A stretch of DNA of 61,533 nucleotides, taken from Chitinophagaceae bacterium. GTDB taxonomy: Bacteria; Bacteroidota; Bacteroidia; Chitinophagales; Chitinophagaceae. Shown here one piece after another: positions 25,531 to 34,906 of this stretch. The notes below the pieces were generated by a model. The model was not told where the DNA came from and did not search any database. It worked only from the letters and a program-made list of their open reading frames with translations. The first letter of the stretch is position 1. Each line of letters begins with the position of its first letter. Location: assembly GCA_947457465.1 (NCBI GenBank), contig CANGWB010000011.1, positions 1 through 61,533 of the forward strand, written 5' to 3'. Position numbers and translations under genes: made by a program.

Positions 25531-26190
25531 TTAACGCAGATCTTCTACCGCCACACCCGGATATTTCTTGGGATCGAAAACGAACATCGCATCTGTAGCA
25601 GGAATGTTTGTCTTCATGGCACTGACCGTATAAGAATAATGGTTGCCGTTTTTCTCCATGACCTTTGTACTATAAATGGATTGCGCGGCCTTATCGATCA
25701 GCAATACAACTGAATGAAAGGTCTTTGATTTATCGACCGGAGTCATTTGGATCTCCTGAACTGTTTTACCCGCAACTTTACTCTCCCCTTTCAGCAATGA
25801 ATAAAAATCTTTGTCGTAAAAGTTGGAGAAAAGTTTTTGTGGTGTGATCCCGCTTCCGGACACATCCAGGTTATTGACGGTTACTTCTTTCGCTGCTTTG
25901 TCGTAGCTCCAAACAGTTGTGCCATTACAGAAAACTTCCAGTCCGTTGAATATGATCTTGTAGCTGGTACCTTTCATGAGGATCGTACCGGTTTTAGTGG
26001 ACATCACCTTTCCGGTCGCATTTTCAACCTTGTAGGCAAATGCTGCCTGAACTGTCTTGTAGGTTTTGAATTTAGCACTTACCCCATCCAGTACCTTGAT
26101 GGCCGCCGGATCATTGGTGGTTGATTTTCCTTGAGAGAAGGCGGATAAAGAAAGGATCAGGACCAACGAGAGCAGGAGGTGATTTTTCAT
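25531..26190 (-). CDS. lolA: Outer-membrane lipoprotein carrier protein LolA
   Basis: Periplasmic chaperone of 219 residues that carries lipoproteins from the inner to the outer membrane. A clean signal peptide (KNHLLLSLVLILSLSAFSQG) comes first; the rest fits the open beta-barrel LolA fold with alternating short strands and late hydrophobic residues. Sequence identity within this family is low, so the call rests on pattern and length. It has its own -7 box four bases before the ATG and follows ftsK on the same strand. Confidence 0.85.
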   Translation of the reverse strand: MKNHLLLSLVLILSLSAFSQGKSTTNDPAAIKVLDGVSAKFKTYKTVQAAFAYKVENATGKVMSTKTGTILMKGTSYKIIFNGLEVFCNGTTVWSYDKAAKEVTVNNLDVSGSGITPQKLFSNFYDKDFYSLLKGESKVAGKTVQEIQMTPVDKSKTFHSVVLLIDKAAQSIYSTKVMEKNGNHYSYTVSAMKTNIPATDAMFVFDPKKYPGVAVEDLR

Positions 26191-26194
26191 GGCG

Positions 26195-26202
26195 CAAAGA
26201 TA
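26195..26202 (-). promoter_or_regulatory. -7 promoter element of lolA
   Basis: On the minus strand TATCTTTG ends four bases before the lolA ATG. Confidence 0.58.
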
Positions 26203-26276
26203 TGCCGTACAGCTTTAAGACGGGAAAAGACGACTGAAAGCTTAGCCCAAGAAAGGTAATTAACAAGCCTCTAACG

Positions 26277-28874
26277 TTATCCCATGGCATCCAGGTGCTG
26301 CTGAAGATCCATCTCCGTCTTGATGAGCACATCCCGGGCCTTGCTGCCTAAACTTGGACCAACAATACCTGCCGCCTCCAGCTGGTCCATTAAACGTCCC
26401 GCCCGGTTATAACCCAGCTTCATGCGTCGCTGCAACAAGGATGTCGATCCCATTTGATTCTGTACGATCATACGGGCTGCATCCTCGAACAAAGGGTCTT
26501 TTTGAGAAGAATCGAAATCCCTCCCTTCTGCCTCTTTCTCATCAACGTATTCGGGTAATAAAAAGGCTTGCGGATAACCTCGCTGATCACCGATGAATTC
26601 AACTACCTGTTCCACTTCCGGCGTATCTACAAAAGCACATTGCAGACGGGTGAGTTCTCCATTGTAGGAGATCAACATATCCCCTTTACCGATCAATTGC
26701 TCCGCCCCACCAGTATCCAGGATCGTACGTGAGTCGATCTTGCTGGAAACTTTGAATGCGATACGAGCTGGAAAATTCGCTTTGATCGTACCCGTGATGA
26801 TATTCACAGAAGGGCGCTGCGTGGCAATGATCAAGTGAATACCAATGGCACGGGCCAACTGAGCCAAGCGAGCAATAGGCATTTCAACTTCCTTGCCGGC
26901 CGTCATGATCAAGTCAGCAAACTCATCCACCACCAATACGATGAAAGGAAGATACTGATGTCCTTTTTCCGGATTCAGTTTGCGCTTGGTGAATTTTTCG
27001 TTGTACTCCTTGATGTTACGGGCACCAGCCTCTTTGAGCAGGTCGTATCGGTTATCCATCTCGATGCAGAGCGCATTCAACGTATAGATAACCTTTTTTG
27101 TGTCAGTTATGATGGCATCCTCCTCCCCTGGAAGTTTAGCAAGGAAGTGGCGCTCGATATGTCTGTAAATGCTCAATTCGACCTTTTTGGGATCGATGAG
27201 AACAAACTTCAGTTGAGATGGGTGCTTTTTATAAAGCAGAGAAACCAGTATGGCATTCAGTCCGACTGATTTACCCTGACCGGTAGCACCCGCCATCAAC
27301 AAGTGTGGCATGGCAGCAAGATCCACGATGAAATTTTCATTGTCGATCCGCTTACCGATCGCGATCGGCAAACTATGGCTGCTGTTCTGAAAACGCTCAC
27401 TGCTGAGTAAGGTCTTCATGCTAACCACGGTCTTTTTCACATTAGGCACCTCGATACCGATAGTACCCTTTCCGGGTATGGGTGCAATGATCCGGATGCC
27501 CAAAGCCGCCAAGCTCAGGGCGATATCATCTTCCAGGTTCTTGATCTTGGAGATACGCACCCCTGCGGCAGGTACGATTTCGTACAGCGTAACGGTCGGG
27601 CCAACGGTAGCACTGATCTTCTGAATTTCGATCGAATAGTTGCGAAGCGTGGAAATGATCTGGTTCTTATTATTCTCCAGCTCATTATTATCCTGAATGA
27701 TCTTCTCACTGCCATGTTGCTCCAACAAGCCAAGCGAAGGATACTTGTAATCCCTAAGATCCAAAGTGGGTTCGTAGGGTTTTAATTCTTCCTTAGCGAC
27801 TTGTATGATTTCTTCTTCGACCGGATCAGGAACAGTTTTGATCTCAAGCGCCAGTTCATTCTCATCATTGTCGATTGGGTCCATATCTTCCTCGCTATCC
27901 TGACCTGTCGTTAAAATATCTTGCATCCCACTTGACATTCCGGTTGGAAGAGTAACGGACACGTGCGGATTCAATTCGATGGGTTTCGGTTCCTCGGAAA
28001 TCTCAACAGTCGCTTCGGGAACCTCCTCCTCGAATTCTTTTTCAATGAGCGTCATGTTCGTCACGGGTTCCTCTTCAACGGGGAATTGAACCACTACAGG
28101 TCCTTCCTGTTGCTGATACATTTCGTTGATGGTCATCCCGGCCGTAGTCAGCGGTACAACTACAGCAGACTCCTCCTTTTCCCTTTCTTCGCTGTCTGCC
28201 AACAGATCATCCGTTTCTGTGAGTTCGTCTACCTGTTCTTTTTCTTCCTTAACTGGCCATTTAAGCTGAGGGTTGAATTGCCAGATCAGATAGGCGATCA
28301 AGGAAACAAATAAAAGCGCCCCAGTTCCAATTTTGCCAAGCGCCTGATTCAGGCTTTGGTTGATCATCAATCCCACAGCCCCGCCCCCGAATGGTTTACT
28401 TTCCGGGAATAGAAAGGAAAGGGTAACCGAAGCCACGAGCATTCCGATGGTCACGTATTTGACGTTCCTCCAGATCGAGAACACCCGACGTCGGAACAAC
28501 AGGTTAACTCCCACCACGAAAAAGAAAGTACAAACGAGAAACGAGGCAAATCCAAAACATTGCTCGAAAAAGAAAGCAGCGGTCAATGCTCCCAAGACAC
28601 CGGCAGCATTCTGCACCTGCTGTTCACTAAACAAGGCAGAAGATCCAGAACTGACAACAGAAGCGTCATTCTGCCAATTAAAAAGATAAGAAGAAAACGA
28701 AACAAGCAAGAAAAGGGAAAAGAACACCATGACCACCCCAACGATCTTCCAGGTGCGCTCATCACGTACTATCGCTTTTAGATCGATCGACTCCTCTTTC
28801 TCCTGCTCAAATCCGGATGCAGGTTCAACTGCTTTAGATACTTTTTTTGTCTTGACTTTCGGGGATTTTGCCAT
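26277..28874 (-). CDS. ftsK: DNA translocase FtsK
   Basis: Septal DNA pump of 865 residues that clears chromosomes at division. About four membrane helices fill residues ~35-200, then a Glu-rich low-complexity linker (~210-370), the motor with Walker A GATGQGKS at ~527-534 and Walker B VLVVDEFADL near 640, and a C-terminal winged-helix gamma domain (LLQRRMKLGYNRAGRLMDQLE) that reads KOPS-like sites. Its own -7 box sits at the very end of the upstream DUF423 gene. Confidence 0.96.
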   Translation of the reverse strand: MAKSPKVKTKKVSKAVEPASGFEQEKEESIDLKAIVRDERTWKIVGVVMVFFSLFLLVSFSSYLFNWQNDASVVSSGSSALFSEQQVQNAAGVLGALTAAFFFEQCFGFASFLVCTFFFVVGVNLLFRRRVFSIWRNVKYVTIGMLVASVTLSFLFPESKPFGGGAVGLMINQSLNQALGKIGTGALLFVSLIAYLIWQFNPQLKWPVKEEKEQVDELTETDDLLADSEEREKEESAVVVPLTTAGMTINEMYQQQEGPVVVQFPVEEEPVTNMTLIEKEFEEEVPEATVEISEEPKPIELNPHVSVTLPTGMSSGMQDILTTGQDSEEDMDPIDNDENELALEIKTVPDPVEEEIIQVAKEELKPYEPTLDLRDYKYPSLGLLEQHGSEKIIQDNNELENNKNQIISTLRNYSIEIQKISATVGPTVTLYEIVPAAGVRISKIKNLEDDIALSLAALGIRIIAPIPGKGTIGIEVPNVKKTVVSMKTLLSSERFQNSSHSLPIAIGKRIDNENFIVDLAAMPHLLMAGATGQGKSVGLNAILVSLLYKKHPSQLKFVLIDPKKVELSIYRHIERHFLAKLPGEEDAIITDTKKVIYTLNALCIEMDNRYDLLKEAGARNIKEYNEKFTKRKLNPEKGHQYLPFIVLVVDEFADLIMTAGKEVEMPIARLAQLARAIGIHLIIATQRPSVNIITGTIKANFPARIAFKVSSKIDSRTILDTGGAEQLIGKGDMLISYNGELTRLQCAFVDTPEVEQVVEFIGDQRGYPQAFLLPEYVDEKEAEGRDFDSSQKDPLFEDAARMIVQNQMGSTSLLQRRMKLGYNRAGRLMDQLEAAGIVGPSLGSKARDVLIKTEMDLQQHLDAMG

Positions 28875-28879
28875 TAAAA

Positions 28880-28887
28880 CAAAGATA
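28880..28887 (-). promoter_or_regulatory. -7 promoter element of ftsK
   Basis: TATCTTTG on the minus strand, ending five bases before the ftsK ATG and directly beyond the DUF423 stop codon. Confidence 0.58.
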
Positions 28888-28888
28888 A

Positions 28889-29290
28889 TCAGTTTGACCT
28901 TTCACCCTTGAGGATGGAATAGCCTAACCAGGCCCAACCCATGATCAATAAGGTGCCTCCGATGGGCGTAATCGGACCTATCCAAGCATATGTCCAACCC
29001 ATCAACTTGAAGGCCGTTAGCAGGTATAGCGATCCGGAGAAAATGATCAGTCCGATCACCAGCAAACGAAAAGCTGTTTTTCCGAGCGAACGATCAATGA
29101 GAGAAGTCCCCCAAAGTCCCAACAATAGAAAAGCAAGTGAGTGATAAAGATGATAATCGACCCCTGTTTGAAATCCACGCAACAGATTTTCATCCGTAGA
29201 AGCTTGACGGAGGCCATGTGCCCCGAATGCACCCAAGCCGATACTGGCCATTATGGAAAAACAAGCGAAGGCGACGATACGTTTATTCAT
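28889..29290 (-). CDS. DUF423 family small membrane protein
   Basis: Protein of ~133 residues with four hydrophobic helices. The early GLGAFGAHGLR motif and SGSLYLLTAFK are typical of DUF423/YgdD proteins. No function is established. The ATG at 29290 (MNKRIVAF) overlaps the aroK stop (ATGAATAA), indicating coupled translation. Confidence 0.88.
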   Translation of the reverse strand: MNKRIVAFACFSIMASIGLGAFGAHGLRQASTDENLLRGFQTGVDYHLYHSLAFLLLGLWGTSLIDRSLGKTAFRLLVIGLIIFSGSLYLLTAFKLMGWTYAWIGPITPIGGTLLIMGWAWLGYSILKGERSN

Positions 29291-29807
29291 ACAACAGTTT
29301 TTGAACAAGATCGGATTCAGTTAACGTCGATTCTAAAACGATCCGGTGTGCTTGCTGATAATAGGGCAGCCGGTCAGTCATCTTTTGTTCCACATAGGAA
29401 TGGAGCGATGCTTCATCCAGCTGCCGAATCAACGGACGGCTGTCTTTTTCAGCAATTAACCGGGGTACAAGTTCTGCCGAAGTTGCGGCTAAACAGATCA
29501 CCAGACCAGCAGCTTTCATCAGCTGCAGATTATCAAAATAACAAGGTGCCCCGCCACCACAAGCGATCACCGATGGTTCAGACGAGTTGCAAACGGACTG
29601 CAGACCGGCAGCCTCCAGCATACGAAAACGATCTTCGCCCTGCTCTTCAAAAAGTTGATTGATGCTGTTGACACCCGCCTTTTGGATGATCTCCACATCC
29701 AGATCGATGAATTTGTACTTAAGTGCCAGGGACAACCTTTTTCCCCAGTGGGACTTTCCCACCCCCATGAAACCGATCAGAAAAATCTTTGAGGGTAGAT
29801 CGGTCAT
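29283..29807 (-). CDS. aroK: Shikimate kinase
   Basis: Phosphorylates shikimate in aromatic amino-acid synthesis. 174 residues; Walker A GFMGVGKSHWGKRL (~12-25), FIDLDVEI with substrate-binding Asp, GGGAPC near 82 and the lid KDSRPLIRQ near 118. It starts three bases after the glutaryl-CoA dehydrogenase stop, so an aromatic biosynthesis gene shares a transcript with a tryptophan breakdown gene. Confidence 0.94.
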   Translation of the reverse strand: MTDLPSKIFLIGFMGVGKSHWGKRLSLALKYKFIDLDVEIIQKAGVNSINQLFEEQGEDRFRMLEAAGLQSVCNSSEPSVIACGGGAPCYFDNLQLMKAAGLVICLAATSAELVPRLIAEKDSRPLIRQLDEASLHSYVEQKMTDRLPYYQQAHRIVLESTLTESDLVQKLLYE

Positions 29808-29810
29808 CGC

Positions 29811-30995
29811 TTATTTGAAAGCGTTGAAACCGGTGATATCCATACCGGTGATCAACAGATGAATGTCATGCGTTCCCTCATAGGTGATCACACTTTCTAA
29901 ATTCATCATATGACGCATCACTGGATATTCGCCTGTGATTCCCATACCGCCCAGCATTTGTCGGGCATCGCGGCAGATTTGGGTAGCCATTTCACAGGAG
30001 TTCCGCTTAGCCATACTCACTTGTTGCGGCGTGACCTTTCCTTCATTCATGAGTACACCGAGACGCCAATTAAGCAATTGTGCCTTGGTGATCTCGGTGA
30101 TCATCTCCGCTAATTTTTTCTGTTGCAGCTGAAACGCTCCGATCGGCTTGCCGAACTGCATACGCTCTTGAGAATAACGCAGCGCCGTATTGTAACAATC
30201 CATCGCGGCACCCACAACGCCCCAGGCAATTCCATAACGAGCTTTGGTCAGGCAACTCAACGGACCTTTCAATCCTTTTACATTCGGCAGTATATTCTCC
30301 TTTGGAACTTTCACATTATCAAAAACCAATTCACCGGTAGCTGATGCACGCAGGCTCCATTTGCCGTGTGTTGTGGGTGTAGTAAACCCTTCCATTCCGC
30401 GCTCCACGATCACCCCTCTGATATCACCTGCTTCATCTTTTGCCCAAACCACCGCCACCTTAGCAAAAGGAGCATTGCTGATCCACATTTTTGCGCCATT
30501 CAAGATGACATGATCACCGGCATCCCGGATATTGGTAAGCATGCTGCTCGGATCGGAACCATGATCCGGCTCGGTCAGTCCAAAACATCCCAACCATTCT
30601 CCGCTGGCCAGCTTGGGCAGGAATTTCTTCCGTTGTTCTTCACTACCATAAGCGTGAATGGGGAACATCACAAGTGACCCTTGCACAGAGGCTGTGGAGC
30701 GAACACCACTGTCTCCTCGTTCCAGTTCCTGCATCATCAGTCCGTAAGAGATGTAATCCAATCCACCACCGCCGTACTCAACGGGGACGGTTGGACCAAA
30801 ACATCCCAACTCACCCAATTGAGAAACGATCTGTTCCGGGAATTCCGCCCGCTGAGCATACTCTTCGATGATGGGTGAGATTTCCTTTTTAACGTAGGCG
30901 CGAACGGTTTCGCGTATCAGTTTTTGCTCCTGGGTGAAGAGCTCATCTACTGCAAAATAATCGGGACTTACAAAAAGGTCGGTGCGGGCTGCCAT
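29811..30995 (-). CDS. gcdH: Glutaryl-CoA dehydrogenase (acyl-CoA dehydrogenase family)
   Basis: FAD enzyme of 394 residues converting glutaryl-CoA to crotonyl-CoA and CO2. GCFGLTEPDHGSDPSSM binds FAD/CoA, and MLGGMGITGEYPVMRHMMN followed by YEGTHDIH (catalytic Glu, ~residue 377) is the glutaryl-CoA dehydrogenase signature rather than that of butyryl-CoA dehydrogenase. It sits downstream of the kynurenine genes and would take their end product onward; crotonyl-CoA can feed the hbd product at 40605. The ATG at 30995 is used; a -7 box covers the upstream GTG at 31013. Confidence 0.9.
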   Translation of the reverse strand: MAARTDLFVSPDYFAVDELFTQEQKLIRETVRAYVKKEISPIIEEYAQRAEFPEQIVSQLGELGCFGPTVPVEYGGGGLDYISYGLMMQELERGDSGVRSTASVQGSLVMFPIHAYGSEEQRKKFLPKLASGEWLGCFGLTEPDHGSDPSSMLTNIRDAGDHVILNGAKMWISNAPFAKVAVVWAKDEAGDIRGVIVERGMEGFTTPTTHGKWSLRASATGELVFDNVKVPKENILPNVKGLKGPLSCLTKARYGIAWGVVGAAMDCYNTALRYSQERMQFGKPIGAFQLQQKKLAEMITEITKAQLLNWRLGVLMNEGKVTPQQVSMAKRNSCEMATQICRDARQMLGGMGITGEYPVMRHMMNLESVITYEGTHDIHLLITGMDITGFNAFK

Positions 30996-31012
30996 GCAAT
31001 CGGTTTGAGCCA

Positions 31013-31020
31013 CAAAAGTA
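31013..31020 (-). promoter_or_regulatory. -7 promoter element of gcdH
   Basis: TACTTTTG on the minus strand, 17 bases before the gcdH ATG, inside the pyrF-gcdH gap. Confidence 0.55.
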
Positions 31021-31035
31021 CAAGATATCGGGCAG

Positions 31036-31845
31036 TCAGAATGACCCCATCAAAGCATTCATTTCCTGCTGATAGGTCATGGCTACTCCCCTTGCTTGTT
31101 CAACAAAATCAGCCCCGGCAGAAGCATAGATCACTGCCCGGCTGACATTGACCAGCAATCCAATGTCACTGTTCTTGCCGTATCGATAAACGTCCGAAAG
31201 ACTCCCTCCTTGCGCGCCCACACCAGGCACGAGCAAAAAATGATCGGGAACGATTTTTCGAACATCCACAAACGAGTCGGCTCGGGTGGCACCTACAACA
31301 AACATCATATTCTCAGGTGTTCCCCAGGTTGACGAGGTGCGGAGTACTCGCTCATACAGACGCTCATCACCGGAAGGTTGCAATTCAAAATCGGCGGCCC
31401 CCTCATTAGAGGTTAACCCCAACACGATCGCCCATTTATCCTGCCATTTCAAGAAGGGTTTGACGCTGTCAGAACCCATGTAAGGCGCAATGGTGATCGC
31501 ATGAAAAGACATTTTTTCGAAAAAAGCCCGGGCATATTGATCAGATGTATTTCCAATATCACCTCGTTTTGCATCGGCGATCACAAGATGGTCTGACCCG
31601 ATGTACTCGAGTGTTTTTTGCATGGTAACCCACCCGGAAGCTCCCTCCGCTTCATAAAAGGCCGTGTTCAATTTATACGAAACGCAAAGATCTCGCGTCG
31701 CATCGATGATCGCTTGGTTAAAGGCCAGTACGGGATCAGCCTCCATCAATAAATGTTCAGGGATTTTGGTTCGATCCGAATCAAGTCCGATGCAAAGAAA
31801 AGATCGCTTGGATCGGATCTGATCGATCAGTTGCGTGCGATTCAT
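31036..31845 (-). CDS. pyrF: Orotidine-5'-phosphate decarboxylase, type 2
   Basis: Last step of UMP synthesis. 269 residues, the longer subfamily 2. CIGLDSD opens the barrel, DAKRGDIGNTSDQYA (~residue 90) carries the catalytic Lys-Asp set, and LVPGVGAQGG binds phosphate. It lies between kmo and gcdH with a nine-base gap after kmo, so it is embedded in the tryptophan catabolic operon; no other pyr gene is near. A TAATTTCG -7-like box ends four bases before the ATG and might allow separate expression. Confidence 0.94.
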   Translation of the reverse strand: MNRTQLIDQIRSKRSFLCIGLDSDRTKIPEHLLMEADPVLAFNQAIIDATRDLCVSYKLNTAFYEAEGASGWVTMQKTLEYIGSDHLVIADAKRGDIGNTSDQYARAFFEKMSFHAITIAPYMGSDSVKPFLKWQDKWAIVLGLTSNEGAADFELQPSGDERLYERVLRTSSTWGTPENMMFVVGATRADSFVDVRKIVPDHFLLVPGVGAQGGSLSDVYRYGKNSDIGLLVNVSRAVIYASAGADFVEQARGVAMTYQQEMNALMGSF

Positions 31846-31854
31846 GGAGCGAAA

Positions 31855-33201
31855 TTACCGTTTGTGTAGCTTTTCCAGGATCCAGTTTTCAATTTCAGGA
31901 CTATCCCAGGACGTTTCGATATCAGGCCTTGCCATCAGCTGCTGCATAATGGCTTCCTGTCGCATGGAATTCACCAGCGCCTCGGAGTATCTGATATGCG
32001 GACTGAACGTGACTTGCGAATAAGCAGGAACCCATTGATCCGGATAACGTGCATGGATCTTTGATTCGATCTTTTTTTGTAATAGGAATTTAGGATCGGC
32101 CACCCGATCGCGCATTTCCAAAAAATTATTCAGCGCCAACTCTGCGATGGCATCCCCATCGGGTTTGCGAAGCTGCTGGTATTCCTGCAATAGAGCAGTC
32201 CAGTCTTCCCCATGCTTATCCATCAAACTATTCAGCACAAAGCAATCTTCAAAACCACAGTTCATGCCCTGCCCAAAAAATGGAACGATGGCATGTGCCG
32301 AATCACCGATCAGGGCAAAACTGTCCTTTTTAACCCAGGGATAACACTTGACGGTCACCAAGGAAGAGGTCGGATTGGTTTTGTATTGCGTAACAATATC
32401 CGGCATCAGGCCGGCTGCATCGGTAAAATGGGTATCAAAGAATGTCCGGATCTGTTCATCCGTTTGAAGACTTTCAAAAGAAGGATCGCCCTCGAAGGGA
32501 AAGAACAGCGTGCAGGTGAAGGTCCCGTCCGGGTTAGGCAAGGCGATCAGCATATAATTTTTCCTGGGCCAGATGTGAAGCGCATTAGGCTCCATTTGAA
32601 AACCACCATCCGCTCCGGCCGGAATGGTCAGTTCCTTGTATCCAAAATCGATGTAGGACTGCTGATACTGAAATCGATCGTGATGCAACTGATATTGCAG
32701 GCGTGTGGCAGAAAAAGCGCCATCGGCCGCAAAAATCAGGTCGGCATCGGTTGAAATCATTTTATCACCCTCCATTTCAAAATGAATTCGGTTGGCAGAC
32801 CAATCAATAGACACACAACGATGCTGAAAATGAAAATGAGCCCCCTCTTCCTCTCCGAGGTCCATCAGCGTTTTATTCAACTCACCCCGGGAAACCGAGT
32901 TGATGAACTGACCACTCATGCCATACGGTTGATACACCTCCTTGCCATCTGCCTGGTGGATCTGTCGACCATGCATCGGAATGGCGATCGGCCGGATCCG
33001 CTCCATCAATCCCAATTCCTCCAAGGCCCTGATACCTCTGTCACTAAGCGCCAGGTTGATCGACCGGCCAGCGGTGTATTGCTGTAACCGCATATCGCCT
33101 CGACGCTCGTACACGTCTACCTGATACCCTCTGCGACGCATATAAACGGATAACAACGACCCTACCAGTCCGGCTCCAACGATAACCACACGCTTTGACA
33201 T
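31855..33201 (-). CDS. kmo: Kynurenine 3-monooxygenase
   Basis: FAD and NADPH-dependent hydroxylase making 3-hydroxykynurenine; 448 residues. The N-terminal GAGLVGSL...VDVYERR binds ADP of FAD, GRSINLALSDRG is the kmo-specific stretch, and GDSAHAIVPFFGQGMNCGFED is the second FAD motif. The C-terminal ~70 residues are the family-specific helical end. Nine bases separate it from kynU upstream, so both belong to one transcript. It acts before kynureninase in the pathway. Confidence 0.95.
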   Translation of the reverse strand: MSKRVVIVGAGLVGSLLSVYMRRRGYQVDVYERRGDMRLQQYTAGRSINLALSDRGIRALEELGLMERIRPIAIPMHGRQIHQADGKEVYQPYGMSGQFINSVSRGELNKTLMDLGEEEGAHFHFQHRCVSIDWSANRIHFEMEGDKMISTDADLIFAADGAFSATRLQYQLHHDRFQYQQSYIDFGYKELTIPAGADGGFQMEPNALHIWPRKNYMLIALPNPDGTFTCTLFFPFEGDPSFESLQTDEQIRTFFDTHFTDAAGLMPDIVTQYKTNPTSSLVTVKCYPWVKKDSFALIGDSAHAIVPFFGQGMNCGFEDCFVLNSLMDKHGEDWTALLQEYQQLRKPDGDAIAELALNNFLEMRDRVADPKFLLQKKIESKIHARYPDQWVPAYSQVTFSPHIRYSEALVNSMRQEAIMQQLMARPDIETSWDSPEIENWILEKLHKR

Positions 33202-33210
33202 AGAAATAAA

Positions 33211-34482
33211 TTAGGATGATAAAATGCTGTCGAGCTGGGTAACCAGATCCGCAACCTCCTTAAATCGATTATATAAAGGCACCGGTGCCACGCGAACAAC
33301 TCCCGGTTCTCTCCAATCCGTAATGAATCCGGCCTGTTCCAGTTCATTGAAAACACTTCGGCCCCCAGACGAGAAATAAATGGACGTCTGACAGCCCCGC
33401 TCCTGCGTCGAATCAGGAGTAAACACTTCGAATTTCCCAGGGTGCAAACGTTTCAGTTCAGTTAGCCCATCGATCATCAAATACGTCATTTGCTCTCGTT
33501 TAGCATGCAAACGTTCCATACCGGCACGCTGAAATACGTCAAGTGAGGCATGATGTGCAGCCATACTGAGTACCGGTGCATTGCTTAACTGCCAGGCCTC
33601 TGCGGTTTCGATCGGGATAAATCCCTTTCCCATCTGAAAACGATCTTCTTTCCGGTAACCCCACCAGCCATTGAAACGAGGCAAGTCGGATAGGTGATGT
33701 TTTTTGTGAATGAAGACCCCACTGACCCCACCCGGACCACTATTCAGATACTTATAGGAGCACCAAGTGGCAAAGTCAACTTCCCAATCATGTAATTCTA
33801 AAGGCACATTACCCGCAGCATGCGCAAGATCAAAACCCACGAGAGCTCCCACTTCATGTCCTACCCGTGTGATCTCCTGCATATCAAACAGCTGTCCGGT
33901 ATAAAAATTCACACCCCCCAGCAGCACCAAAGCCAACGTATCGCCCTGCTGACGAATCGACTCTAACAGATCCTCTTTTCGGATCACCGACTCTCCTTCC
34001 CGGGGAAATACCTCGACGATCGCTTTTTCCGGATCGAATCCATGAAAACGCACCTGCGACTCCATTGCATACTGATCCGAAGAAAACGCTCTTCCTTCGC
34101 AAAGGATCTTGAATCGTTTGGCGGTGGGTCGATAAAAACTCACCATCATAAGATGCAGGTTGACGGTTAGCTGGTTCATCACAACGGTCTCCGACTCCAA
34201 AGAACCCAGCAAGGGAGCTAAAAGCGGCGGAAATATTTCGTGATAAGACAACCAGGGATGTTTGGCATAAAAATGACCTTCCACACCCAACCGAGCCCAG
34301 TCATTCGTCACCTCCATTAAGTAATCAGGTGTAGTCTTAGGCATCAGTCCCAACGAATTGCCGGTATAGTACCGCACTTCTTTACCATTGATAACCGGTA
34401 TGTGGAATTGTTCCCTGAAATCAGCCAGCGGATCAAATTCATCCAACTGAATTGCCTGTTCTTGTAAAGCAGTCAGATTCAT
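33211..34482 (-). CDS. kynU: Kynureninase
   Basis: PLP enzyme that splits 3-hydroxykynurenine into 3-hydroxyanthranilate and alanine. 423 residues. GNSLGLMPK near residue 41, DLAHAAGN, WCSYKYLNSGPGG with the PLP lysine, and GWWGYRKEDRF are all family hallmarks. It overlaps neither neighbour, but only one base separates it from the deaminase stop, so translation is tightly linked. Confidence 0.95.
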   Translation of the reverse strand: MNLTALQEQAIQLDEFDPLADFREQFHIPVINGKEVRYYTGNSLGLMPKTTPDYLMEVTNDWARLGVEGHFYAKHPWLSYHEIFPPLLAPLLGSLESETVVMNQLTVNLHLMMVSFYRPTAKRFKILCEGRAFSSDQYAMESQVRFHGFDPEKAIVEVFPREGESVIRKEDLLESIRQQGDTLALVLLGGVNFYTGQLFDMQEITRVGHEVGALVGFDLAHAAGNVPLELHDWEVDFATWCSYKYLNSGPGGVSGVFIHKKHHLSDLPRFNGWWGYRKEDRFQMGKGFIPIETAEAWQLSNAPVLSMAAHHASLDVFQRAGMERLHAKREQMTYLMIDGLTELKRLHPGKFEVFTPDSTQERGCQTSIYFSSGGRSVFNELEQAGFITDWREPGVVRVAPVPLYNRFKEVADLVTQLDSILSS

Positions 34483-34483
34483 A

Positions 34484-34903
34484 TCAGGGTATTATGGCGA
34501 TGACCTTTAATTCTACTGCGATCGGCGTGGGTAAACTCTTTACTTCCACCGTAGTACGACAAGCCTGCACGGAAGAAAAATATTCAGCATACACCCGATT
34601 ATAGATCGGAAAATCAGTTTTCATATTGGTCAGAAAAACTGTCACATCAACAATGTTATCCCAAGACGAACCACTAGCCTCCAACACCGCTTTCACGTTA
34701 GCAAATGTGGCCCTGCACTCTGCCTCGATATCATACTGACGGATCGTGCCGTCATCGTTGAGAATAAGTCCGGGAATACTGTTATCGGATGCGCTACGCG
34801 GACCGATGCCGGACAAGAATAACAGATTTCCAACTCGACGCGCATGCGGATATGCGCCCAAAGGTTTTGCTGCCTGACTGGTATGTATGATAGGATCTGA
34901 CAT
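34484..34903 (-). CDS. nbaF: RidA-family 2-aminomuconate deaminase
   Basis: 139-residue member of the YjgF/RidA fold. Compared with ordinary RidA (about 125-130 residues) it has the insert typical of 2-aminomuconate deaminases (ASDNSIPGLILNDDG) and the RTTVEV substrate arginine segment. Expected reaction: 2-aminomuconate to 4-oxalocrotonate plus ammonia. Specific function is inferred from the insert and from its place between the semialdehyde dehydrogenase and kynU. Confidence 0.86.
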   Translation of the reverse strand: MSDPIIHTSQAAKPLGAYPHARRVGNLLFLSGIGPRSASDNSIPGLILNDDGTIRQYDIEAECRATFANVKAVLEASGSSWDNIVDVTVFLTNMKTDFPIYNRVYAEYFSSVQACRTTVEVKSLPTPIAVELKVIAIIP

Positions 34904-34906
34904 AAA

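Noticed and set aside
25515-25554. Imperfect hairpin between kdsA and lolA
   Set aside because: The right arm is lolA coding sequence, the stem is bulged and no T run follows, so I do not call it a terminator.
32212-32754. 180-codon plus-strand open frame inside kmo
   Set aside because: Opposite well-conserved kmo sequence including the FAD motif; composition is that of a reverse-frame shadow.
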